64,000 bases of DNA from Pseudomonas brassicacearum (lineage in GTDB: Bacteria > Pseudomonadota > Gammaproteobacteria > Pseudomonadales > Pseudomonadaceae): positions 6,131,001 to 6,195,000 of the forward strand of contig NZ_CP007410.1 of NCBI RefSeq assembly GCF_000585995.1. The letters run 5' to 3'. The position numbers were made by a program, and so were the translations under genes. The notes under the pieces were generated by a model. It was given only the letters and a program-made list of their open reading frames with translations, made no database searches and was not told where the DNA came from. This document shows positions 54,372-64,000 of the stretch, piece after piece; positions within the stretch are counted from its first letter, which is position 1, and each line of letters starts with the position of its first letter.

Positions 54372-56369
54372 TCAGTCTTCCAGCAGCTCTTCAGCCTGAC
54401 CCAGGATGTTCTCCAGGGTGAAGCCGAATTCCTCGAACAGCGCCGGCGCGGGCGCCGATTCGCCGTAGGTGGTCATGCCGATCACGCGGCCTTCCAGGCC
54501 CACGTACTTGTACCAGTAATCGGCGTGAGCAGCCTCGATGGCGATCCGGGCGCTGACTTGCAGCGGCAACACCGCCTGCTTGTAGCCGGCGTCCTGGGCG
54601 TCGAACACGCTGGTGCACGGCATGGACACTACGCGCACGTTGCGGCCTTGCTCGGTCAGCTTGTCGTAGGCCTGAACGGCCAGGCCGACTTCGGAGCCGG
54701 TGGCGATCAGGATCAGTTCCGGCTCGCCGATGCAGTCCTTGAGCACGTAGCCGCCGCGGGTGATGTCGTCGATCTGGCCGGCATCGCGGGTTTGGTGCTG
54801 CAGGTTCTGGCGGGAGAAGATCAGCGCCGAAGGGCCATCTTTACGCTCGAGGGCGTATTTCCAGGCCACTGCCGATTCCACGGCATCGCAAGGGCGCCAG
54901 GTGTCAAGGTTCGGGGTGCAACGCAGGCTCGCCAGTTGCTCGATCGGCTGGTGAGTCGGGCCGTCTTCGCCCAGGCCGATGGAATCGTGGGTGAATACGT
55001 AGAGCACGCGCTTTTTCATCAGGGCCGACATGCGCACGGCGTTGCGGGCATATTCCATGAACATCAGGAAGGTCGCGCCGTAAGGCACCAGGCCACCGTG
55101 CAGCGTCACGCCGTTCATGATCGCGCTCATGCCGAACTCGCGAACGCCGTAGTACATGTAGTTGCCGCTGGCGTCCTCGGCGCTGACGCCCTTGCAACCT
55201 TTCCACAGGGTCAGGTTGGAACCGGCCAGGTCGGCCGAACCGCCCAGCAGTTCCGGCAGCAGCGGGCCAAAGGCGTTCAGGGTGTTCTGGCTGGCCTTGC
55301 GGCTGGCGATGGTTTCGCCCTTGGCGGCCACTTCAGCGATGTAGGCCGAGGCTTTTTCGGCGAAATCGGCGGGCAGCTCGCCGCTGAGGCGACGGACCAG
55401 TTCATTGGCCAGTTCAGGGAATTCGGCGGAATAAGCCGCGAAACGCTGGTCCCACTCGGCTTCGAGCGCACGACCTTTTTCCTTGGCATCCCACTCGGCA
55501 TAGATGTCGGCCGGGATTTCGAACGGGCCATGGTTCCACTTCAACGCGGCGCGGGTCAGGGCGATTTCCTCGGCACCCAGTGGCGCGCCGTGGCAGTCTT
55601 CCTTGCCTTGCTTGTTGGGCGAACCGAAACCGATGGTGGTCTTGCAGCAGATCAGGGTCGGCTGGGCGCTCTTGCGGGCCGTCTCGATGGCGGTCTTGAT
55701 TTCTTCCGGATCGTGGCCGTCGACATTGCGGATCACCAGCCAGTTGTAGGCTTCGAAGCGCTTGGGGGTGTCGTCGGTGAACCAGCCTTCGACTTCACCG
55801 TCGATGGAGATGCCGTTGTCGTCGTAGAAAGCGATCAGCTTGTCCAGGCCCAAGGTGCCGGCCAGGGAGGCGACTTCGTGGGAAATGCCTTCCATCATGC
55901 AGCCATCACCCAGGAACACGTAGGTGTGGTGATCGACGACGTTATGGCCTGGGCGGTTGAACTGCGCCGCCAGGACTTTTTCCGCCAGGGCAAAGCCCAC
56001 GGCGTTGGCCAGGCCTTGGCCCAATGGACCGGTGGTGGTTTCCACGCCTGGGGTGTAGCCGTATTCCGGGTGGCCCGGGGTACGGCTGTGCAGTTGGCGG
56101 AAATTCTTCAGGTCATCGATCGACAGGTCGTAACCGGTCAGGTGCAGCAGCGAGTAAATCAACATCGAGCCGTGGCCGTTGGACAGCACGAAGCGGTCAC
56201 GGTCGGCGAAGGCTGGGTTGCTCGGGCTGTGCTTGAGGTAGTCGCGCCAAAGCACCTCGGCGATATCCGCCATACCCATAGGGGCACCCGGATGGCCGCT
56301 GTTGGCTTTTTGCACGGCATCCATGCTGAGGGCACGAATGGCATTGGCACGCTCACGACGGCTGGGCAT
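54372..56369 (-). CDS. tkt: Transketolase
   Basis: This 665-residue thiamine-diphosphate enzyme moves two-carbon units between sugar phosphates. The N-terminus [20 protein letters not shown], the first substrate loop [20 protein letters not shown], the thiamine-binding motif [20 protein letters not shown] near residue 155, and the second domain's [17 protein letters not shown] and [20 protein letters not shown] are all present. It is the first gene of the cluster with epd, pgk and fba, linking the pentose phosphate pathway with lower glycolysis. The start [12 protein letters not shown] follows CAGGAGATCAGCG. Confidence 0.96.
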   Translation of the reverse strand: MPSRRERANAIRALSMDAVQKANSGHPGAPMGMADIAEVLWRDYLKHSPSNPAFADRDRFVLSNGHGSMLIYSLLHLTGYDLSIDDLKNFRQLHSRTPGHPEYGYTPGVETTTGPLGQGLANAVGFALAEKVLAAQFNRPGHNVVDHHTYVFLGDGCMMEGISHEVASLAGTLGLDKLIAFYDDNGISIDGEVEGWFTDDTPKRFEAYNWLVIRNVDGHDPEEIKTAIETARKSAQPTLICCKTTIGFGSPNKQGKEDCHGAPLGAEEIALTRAALKWNHGPFEIPADIYAEWDAKEKGRALEAEWDQRFAAYSAEFPELANELVRRLSGELPADFAEKASAYIAEVAAKGETIASRKASQNTLNAFGPLLPELLGGSADLAGSNLTLWKGCKGVSAEDASGNYMYYGVREFGMSAIMNGVTLHGGLVPYGATFLMFMEYARNAVRMSALMKKRVLYVFTHDSIGLGEDGPTHQPIEQLASLRCTPNLDTWRPCDAVESAVAWKYALERKDGPSALIFSRQNLQHQTRDAGQIDDITRGGYVLKDCIGEPELILIATGSEVGLAVQAYDKLTEQGRNVRVVSMPCTSVFDAQDAGYKQAVLPLQVSARIAIEAAHADYWYKYVGLEGRVIGMTTYGESAPAPALFEEFGFTLENILGQAEELLED

Positions 56370-56576
56370 CGCTGATCTCCTGCGGGAATTGAATCGAGAA
56401 TGAATAAAACGAAACTGAAAAAAGGCGAGCATTTTCCCTCACCCACCCGCCTCGGGGCAATGACAGATAGTCATGCAAAGGCGTTTTTCCGGTGGATAAA
56501 GTCCCTTTCTCCAGGTGAAACCTTTCCGCTGATGGGCTGTAGAGTCAAGCACCTTCTGGGAAGTGCCATTTATCGA

Positions 56577-56602
56577 GCAATATCAAAACTTTTTGATATT
56601 GC
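56577..56602. promoter_or_regulatory. Perfect 11-bp dyad upstream of the ArsR-methyltransferase gene
   Basis: GCAATATCAAA (56577-56587) and TTTGATATTGC (56592-56602) are exact inverse complements with spacer ACTT. The centre is about 52 bases from the ATG. ArsR-family proteins bind such AT-rich dyads, so this is a likely auto-operator that would also govern metK. Confidence 0.7.
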
Positions 56603-56641
56603 CCTTGCGATGATCCAGACCCCTCTCTAGACTGCCGCCCT

Positions 56642-57636
56642 ATGAACTTACGCGTGCCTTCCATTCGCCATGACGATTGCGATGAGCTGGCGGCCCTTTG
56701 CAAGGCCGGCGGCGATCCGTTGCGGCTCAATGTATTGCGCGCCCTGGCCAACGATTCGTTCGGCGTGCTGGAACTGGCGCAGATCTTCGGCATCGGCCAG
56801 TCCGGCATGAGCCACCACCTCAAGGTCCTGGCCCAGGCCGACCTGGTGGCGACCCGCCGCGAAGGCAACGCCATTTTTTACCGCCGCGCCCTCCCCCACA
56901 CCGATCTTTTGGGGGCAAGCTACACGCTGCGTTGCTAGAGGAAGTGGACGAACTGGACCTGCCCCCCGACGTGCAGGCCCGCATCGCCCAGGTACACGGA
57001 CAACGGGCCGCCGCCAGCCAGGACTTTTTCGCACGGGTGGCCGAGAAGTTTCGTGCCCAGCAAGACCTGATCGCCGGATTGCCGCAATACCGTGAAAGCG
57101 TCGTGGCGCTGCTGGATAAATTGAGCTTCGAACCCACCGCCACCGCCATCGAAGTCGGCCCCGGCGACGGCGCTTTCCTGCCGGAACTGGCGCGGCGCTT
57201 CAGCCAAGTGACCGCGCTGGACAACAGCCCGGCCATGCTCGAACTGGCGCGCCAGGTGTGCGAGCGTGAAACCTTGGCTAATGTCAGCCTGCAGCTGGCC
57301 GATGCCTTGGATGGCGTGAGCCTGCAGGCCGACTGCGTGGTATTGAACATGGTGCTGCACCATTTCGCCGCGCCGGCCGACGCACTCCGGCACATGGCCG
57401 GCCTGCTGCAACCAGGCGGTAGCCTGTTGGTGACAGAGTTATGCAGCCACAACCAGAGTTGGGCCAGGGAGGCCTGCGGTGATCTCTGGTTGGGGTTTGA
57501 ACAGGACGATCTGGCCCGTTGGGCCACCGCTGCGGGCCTCGTGCCCGGGGAAAGCCTCTATGTAGGCTTACGTAATGGTTTCCAGATTCAGGTCCGCCAT
57601 TTTCAGCGACCGGCTGGCGACACTCACCATCGGTAA
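56642..57636 (+). pseudogene. ArsR-family regulator with SAM methyltransferase domain, frameshifted
   Basis: The first 98 codons (56642-56938) encode an ArsR winged helix (RLNVLRALANDSFGVLELAQ, SGMSHHLKVLAQADLVATRR). A methyltransferase continues in the -1 frame to 57636 (AIEVGPGDGAFLPELARRFS, VVLNMVLHHFAAPADALRHM). The break is at CTTTTGGGGGCAAG (56906-56919). Slipping back one base after TTG GGG restores the sequence DLLGGKLHAALLEEV that the family has. The cause may be a lost G in the run or a programmed shift on T TTG GGG. The intact family acts on the SAM/SAH cycle (SahR-like), which fits metK next door. Confidence 0.85.
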
Positions 57637-57655
57637 CTTGTAGGAAAACATCGAG

Positions 57656-58846
<1,191 letters not shown>

Positions 58847-58860
58847 GACCTGCTGGTACG

Positions 58861-58899
58861 AAAAAGCCCCTGGCGACTGGGTCGCCGGGGGCTTTTTTT
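58861..58899 (+). terminator. Rho-independent terminator of metK
   Basis: AAAAAGCCCCTGGCGAC pairs with GTCGCCGGGGGCTTTTTTTT around TGG, 14 bases after the metK stop. Confidence 0.93.
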
Positions 58900-58925
58900 T
58901 CAAAAATTGAAGTCAAGCACCGCCC

Positions 58926-59058
58926 TGTGGTGAGGGGATTTGTCCCCGCTGGGCTGCGCAGCGGCCCCCAAATCAGCGGCCTCGGCGTGTCAGGTTATCC
59001 ATGCTTGACCATTTTGGGGCTGCTTCGCAGCCCAGCGGGGATAAATCCCCTCGCCACA
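58926..59058. repeat. REPIN, GGTGAGGGGATTTGTCCCCG / GGCGAGGGGATTTATCCCCG class
   Basis: Inverted arms flank a spacer with GGGCTGCGCAGCGGCCC and GGGGCTGCTTCGCAGCCC. The left arm has drifted at two bases. It lies between convergent metK and the LysE-family gene. Confidence 0.88.
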
Positions 59059-59101
59059 GGGGGGCCATGTCCCCCGGCCCCAACAGGGACCGTCAGTGAA
59101 T

Positions 59102-59722
59102 CTAGGTCCGTCGCGCCACCAGCAAAAACGACGCCGCACTGGCCAGCAGCCCTGCACACATCCGATTGAACAGCCGCTTGCCGCTAGGCCGGGCAAACAG
59201 CCGCCGCGCATAAATGCCCATGTAGCAGTACAACCCGATGGCGACGCACTCCAGCGCCAGGAACAAACCGCCCAGCACGGCGAACTGTTGGGTGACGGTG
59301 CCCGTGCGGTCGACGAACTGCGGCAGGAACGCGGTAAACAACAGGATCGCCTTCGGATTGCCGATCGCCACCAGGAATTCCTGGCGCGCCAGGCTGGTCA
59401 TGCTCATCGCCGTGATCGCGGCTTCGTTTCCGGCCTCAGGCTGTGCCCGCCACAACTGCACCGCGAGGTAGAAAAGATAACCGGCACCGACCAGCTTGAT
59501 CCCCAGGAACAGCAACTCCGAGGTGTGCAGCACAGCAGTGAGCCCTACCGCCGCCAAGGCGATCATGATTGCAAATGCCGCTAGTCGCCCGATGCCACCG
59601 CTGCACGCCCGGACGAAGCCATAGCGCGAAGCGTTGCTGATGGACAGCAGGTTATTCGGCCCCGGCGCCATGTTCAGCGCGAAGCAGGCCGGAATGAAAA
59701 CAGCGAGGGTCGTCGGGTCCAT
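59102..59722 (-). CDS. LysE/RhtB-family amino acid exporter
   Basis: This 206-residue membrane protein has six hydrophobic segments and the LysE/RhtB signature PACFALNMAPGPNNLLSISN near residues 11-30, followed by GFVRACSGGIGRLAAFA. The GNPKAILLFTAFLPQFVD segment near residue 118 is the second family mark. Members export amino acids or homoserine lactone-type compounds; the substrate is unknown. It is monocistronic. Confidence 0.9.
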   Translation of the reverse strand: MDPTTLAVFIPACFALNMAPGPNNLLSISNASRYGFVRACSGGIGRLAAFAIMIALAAVGLTAVLHTSELLFLGIKLVGAGYLFYLAVQLWRAQPEAGNEAAITAMSMTSLARQEFLVAIGNPKAILLFTAFLPQFVDRTGTVTQQFAVLGGLFLALECVAIGLYCYMGIYARRLFARPSGKRLFNRMCAGLLASAASFLLVARRT

Positions 59723-59930
59723 CGTGGGCGCTCCAGGCAGAGGCAGGTCGAGGACTCATTCTGCGCCGGCTATGGATGGGTTCAAGGGACAGTTGTGCGG
59801 TTAAATCCCGCCGCACTGTACCGCCGCGACTTCGCCATCAGGCCCTGCAAAATCCGGTAACGCTCCAAGCCTCGCAGCTTCCGCCACAGTGACTAGCCTT
59901 CCAGTACACCACCCAAGCAAGGATGCTTAG

Positions 59931-61604
<1,674 letters not shown>

Positions 61605-61695
61605 CGCAAGCCCCGAGCAGTTGAACCCAAGGGGCAAACGTGCGTTCCAACAGCGCATCTGTACCGACCGCTCGCGAGTTTTTTACGGAGTTGCT

Positions 61696-62100
61696 ATGAA
61701 TTTCCTGTCCCCCGTTGCCCTGCTGGTCTTATGCAGCGCCATGGCCGCCCCTTTGATGGCGGACGAGCAAGCACCGGACACACCGGAGCTCACTGGCTGC
61801 GCAGCCAAGCGCCAGGGCATCATCAACCAGATCGAACTGGCCAAGTCCCGCGGCAACCAGGACCAGCAGGCGGGCCTGGAGACTGCGTTAAACGAAGTCA
61901 CCACCCAATGCACCGACGCTTCCTTGCGCAAGGAGCGTGAAAACAAGGTGCTCGACGCCAAGCATGAGGTCAGTCGGCGTCAGGCCGATCTGGAAAAGGC
62001 CATGAAAAAAGGCGACGCCGAGCGAATCAACAAGCGCAAGGACAAGCTGGCCGCCTCCCGCAAGGAGTTGCAGGAAGCGGTGGATGAGTTGGATAAGTAG
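61696..62100 (+). CDS. DUF1090 family periplasmic protein
   Basis: This 134-residue protein has a signal peptide (LVLCSAMAAPLMADEQ, cut near residue 22) and the DUF1090 layout. One conserved Cys is in GCAAKRQGIINQIELAKS, the second in TTQCTDASLRKERENKV, and the C-terminal half is a highly charged coiled coil (SRRQADLEKAMKKGDAERIN, KLAASRKELQEAVDELDK). Members such as YqjC are stress linked but of unknown function. The gene ends directly at a heptamer repeat. Confidence 0.87.
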   Translation: MNFLSPVALLVLCSAMAAPLMADEQAPDTPELTGCAAKRQGIINQIELAKSRGNQDQQAGLETALNEVTTQCTDASLRKERENKVLDAKHEVSRRQADLEKAMKKGDAERINKRKDKLAASRKELQEAVDELDK

Positions 62101-62103
62101 CAG

Positions 62104-62187
62104 CTGCAAGCTGCAAGCTGCAAGCTGCAAGCTGCAAGCTGCAAGCTGCAAGCTGCAAGCTGCAAGCTGCAAGCTGCAAGCTGCAAG
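62104..62187. repeat. Twelve tandem copies of CTGCAAG
   Basis: The 7-base unit CTGCAAG is repeated 12 times without change, beginning four bases after the DUF1090 stop codon. Inverted relatives (AGCTTGAAGCT-like: GAGCTTTGAGCTTGCCGCTT and CTTGAAACTTGAAGCTCGCA) follow to 62230. It lies between convergent genes and is expected to vary in copy number. Confidence 0.95.
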
Positions 62188-62238
62188 TGTGGAGCTTTGA
62201 GCTTGCCGCTTGAAACTTGAAGCTCGCAGCTGCTTTAT

Positions 62239-62688
62239 TCAATGATCGCGAAACTCTTTATGACAGGCGCTGCACGCATCCTCGACCTTCTGCACCGCCG
62301 GCCCCAGGTAACTGGCCTTGTAGGGCTGGACGTTGCTGGCGGTCACCAACTCACCGGTGGCTGCTTCAAGGCTACGGGCCAGGTCCTGGAAGCGCGCCTG
62401 CTTTTGCCAGACCTCATCCAGGGCGCTGGTGTGGTCTTGCTCGCGTACCGGCGGAAAGTGCTTCCACGGTTCGTGGGACAGTTGATCCAGTTTCACCGCG
62501 CCTTCAGCAAATCGCGCGCCGTCGAACGGGACTCGGCCACGCAACATGCCACCCAACTCTTCGTTGGTCTTGAGCATCTGTTTGAAAATAGCCTTGCGCT
62601 GGCCCAGGGGAGAATTGGGATCGACGCCGCCACAGGCGGACAACAGCAGGCAGGCCAGCACGGCCATGGAAAATCGTTTTACAAACAT
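62239..62688 (-). CDS. Class II cytochrome c lipoprotein
   Basis: This 149-residue protein has a lipoprotein signal with lipobox LSAC (Cys near residue 19, LACLLLSACGGVDPNSPLGQ). A C-terminal haem motif CSACHKEF lies near the end, as in cytochrome c prime and cytochrome c556. The region before it is four-helix-bundle-like (ARFQDLARSLEAATGELVTA). The RKAIFKQMLKTNEELGGMLR segment near residue 31 holds the Met and Arg usual in the family. It probably acts as a membrane-bound electron or gas carrier; the partner is unknown. The start MFVKRFSMAVLAC fits the lipobox distance. Confidence 0.87.
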   Translation of the reverse strand: MFVKRFSMAVLACLLLSACGGVDPNSPLGQRKAIFKQMLKTNEELGGMLRGRVPFDGARFAEGAVKLDQLSHEPWKHFPPVREQDHTSALDEVWQKQARFQDLARSLEAATGELVTASNVQPYKASYLGPAVQKVEDACSACHKEFRDH

Positions 62689-62813
62689 CTTGGCCTCGGG
62701 GCAGGAAACGGCAGTTAGTATCCTCGGGTCATCGGTAAAGACCAATGGCCCTATCAACAATACGGGTTGTTCGAGTGCCTGACAGCGTTCGAATGACTGC
62801 AAAGGAAATCTTC

Positions 62814-64000
62814 ATGAACAGCCGCTTCAAGACCTGGCACAAAGGCTTGGCATTGACCCTACCGTTGATCGCGCTGCTGGCCGGCTGCAATCGCGGCGAC
62901 AAGGTCGAAAAGCCGCAGACACACGCCCTCGCCACTTATGTCAGCGCGCCGTGGGAAGCCTTGCCGTCGGTATCCGATGAAGACCTGCTGGCCGGCTTCG
63001 GCTCCTGGCGCAGCGCTTGCACCCGGCTCAAGGTCGATGCGACCTGGGGACCCACCTGCGCCGCAGCGACCAATGTGCCGCAGACCGCAGCAGCCGTACG
63101 CGATTTCCTCAAACAGAACCTGGACGTTTATGGCCTGCGCTCGGGGGACAACAGCCCCAACGGGCTGATCACCGGCTACTACGAGCCAGTCTACCCCGGC
63201 AGCCTCAAACAGACCGCCACCGCGAACGTCCCGGTGTACGGCGTGCCGGACGACATGATCATCGTGGCGCTGGACAGTATCTACCCCGAACTCAAGGGCA
63301 AACGCCTGCGCGGTCGCCTCGAAGGCCGGGTGCTCAAGCCCTACGACGACGCGGCCACCATCGAAACCAACGGGGTGAAGGCACCGGTGATTGCCTGGCT
63401 GACCGACCCGATGAACCTGCAGTTCTTGCAGATCCAGGGCTCGGGACGCATCCGGCTCAATGACGGCCGCCTGTTGCGCATCGGCTATGCCGACCAGAAT
63501 GGCCATCCTTACCGGCCCATCGGGCGCTGGCTGGTGGAACAGGGCGAATTGAAGAAAGAAGACGTGACCATGGGCACCATCAGCGCCTGGGCCAAGGCCA
63601 ACCCGAACCGGATTCCCGAGCTGCTGGGCAGCAACCCCAGCTACGTGTTTTTCAACCGCAACCCTGACAGCAACGAAGGCCCACGAGGCTCGCTGAATGT
63701 GCCGCTGACCGCCGGCTACAGCGTGGCGGTGGACCGCAAGGTGATTCCGCTGGGCAGCCTGCTGTGGCTATCCACGACGCGCCCCGATGGCAGCGCATTG
63801 AACCGGCCGGTCGCCGCCCAGGACACCGGTGGTGCGATTGCCGGCGAAGTCCGGGCGGACCTGTTCTGGGGCACGGGCGAGGCGGCGGGGCAATTGGCCG
63901 GGGACATGAAGCAACAGGGCCAGATCTGGATGCTGTGGCCCAAGGGCGTGGCGTTGCCGCAAGTGCCGCAGGTGGCGAATGCGGTCAGTGCCAACCCCTA
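62814..64000 (+). CDS. mltA: Membrane-bound lytic murein transglycosylase A (cut by window end)
   Basis: The window holds the first 395 codons of a lipoprotein with lipobox LAGC (Cys near residue 25, TLPLIALLAGCNRGDK). The MltA domain has GLITGYYEPVYPGSLKQTA near residue 118, then FLQIQGSGRIRLNDGRLLRI near residue 204 and the 3D-domain AQDTGGAIAGEVRADLFWGT with the catalytic Asp near residue 342. The enzyme cleaves peptidoglycan to 1,6-anhydro-muropeptides. The family usually ends close to this length, so little is missing. The start follows AAAGGAAATCTTC. Confidence 0.94.
   Translation, partial: MNSRFKTWHKGLALTLPLIALLAGCNRGDKVEKPQTHALATYVSAPWEALPSVSDEDLLAGFGSWRSACTRLKVDATWGPTCAAATNVPQTAAAVRDFLKQNLDVYGLRSGDNSPNGLITGYYEPVYPGSLKQTATANVPVYGVPDDMIIVALDSIYPELKGKRLRGRLEGRVLKPYDDAATIETNGVKAPVIAWLTDPMNLQFLQIQGSGRIRLNDGRLLRIGYADQNGHPYRPIGRWLVEQGELKKEDVTMGTISAWAKANPNRIPELLGSNPSYVFFNRNPDSNEGPRGSLNVPLTAGYSVAVDRKVIPLGSLLWLSTTRPDGSALNRPVAAQDTGGAIAGEVRADLFWGTGEAAGQLAGDMKQQGQIWMLWPKGVALPQVPQVANAVSANP

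Noticed and set aside
56400..57655. A SAM riboswitch upstream of metK.
   Set aside because: No riboswitch-like stem pattern was recognised. The DNA dyad before the ArsR-type gene gives a protein-based explanation.
62104..62230. CRISPR-like repetition of a short unit.
   Set aside because: The unit is 7 bases and strictly tandem, without spacers and without cas genes.

Overview
The window comes from a high-GC gammaproteobacterium that is almost certainly a Pseudomonas of the fluorescens group. Three things point there: gene content and order match the P. aeruginosa choline/betaine/carnitine region and the tkt-epd-pgk-fba and metK regions; REP/REPIN palindromes of the fluorescens type occur in about twenty places; and there are Pseudomonas-specific families such as DUF3077-like proteins and the PL7 lyases. 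No rRNA, tRNA, CRISPR array, intact insertion sequence or prophage was seen.

Region 1 (1-29.4 kb) is a large quaternary-amine catabolic island. On the minus strand lie two electron-transfer-flavoprotein-like genes, dgcB, dgcA, a small V4R-like protein gene and a dipeptidase gene (dimethylglycine to sarcosine). A small insert follows (7.5-11.4 kb) with a lysozyme-inhibitor-like protein, a RelE/XRE toxin-antitoxin pair, a DUF4239-like membrane protein, DUF3010 and an AAA ATPase with a perfect 15-bp inverted operator. Next comes the carnitine block: cdhR divergent from caiX-cdhC-cdhA-cdhB and a gamma-butyrobetaine dioxygenase gene. After that are gbdR, sdaB, the choline/betaine ABC transporter cbcXWV, and betIBA with a 20-bp BetI operator. 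Together these genes import choline, betaine and carnitine and degrade them stepwise to glycine, serine and pyruvate. No betT lies between cbcV and betI.

Region 2 (29.8-44.3 kb) holds housekeeping and accessory genes: a TldD/TldE-like pair, a DHA2 transporter, dbpA, a YhiN-like flavoprotein, a YccS-like FUSC protein, a periplasmic binding protein, elaA, a YgjP-like metalloprotease with a small winged-helix gene, and a REC-PAS-GGDEF-EAL protein whose EAL domain has degenerate residues.

Region 3 (44.3-50 kb) is the most unusual. It has three tandem PL7 alginate-lyase-like genes, each with its own copy of a conserved leader of about 190 bp. These are followed by a cruciform-rich repeat, a DUF3077-like gene, an orphan ParD-like antitoxin and an AT-rich ricin-type lectin gene preceded by a lux-box-like dyad. 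A similar dyad precedes the DUF4239-like gene at 8.6 kb.

Region 4 (50-64 kb) is core metabolism: fba, mliC-like and small lipoprotein genes, pgk, epd and tkt on the minus strand. On the plus strand are a frameshifted ArsR-methyltransferase regulator with a perfect 11-bp dyad upstream, and metK. The window ends with a LysE exporter, ligB, a DUF1090 protein, a 12-copy heptamer repeat, a class II cytochrome c lipoprotein and the start of mltA, which runs to the window edge.
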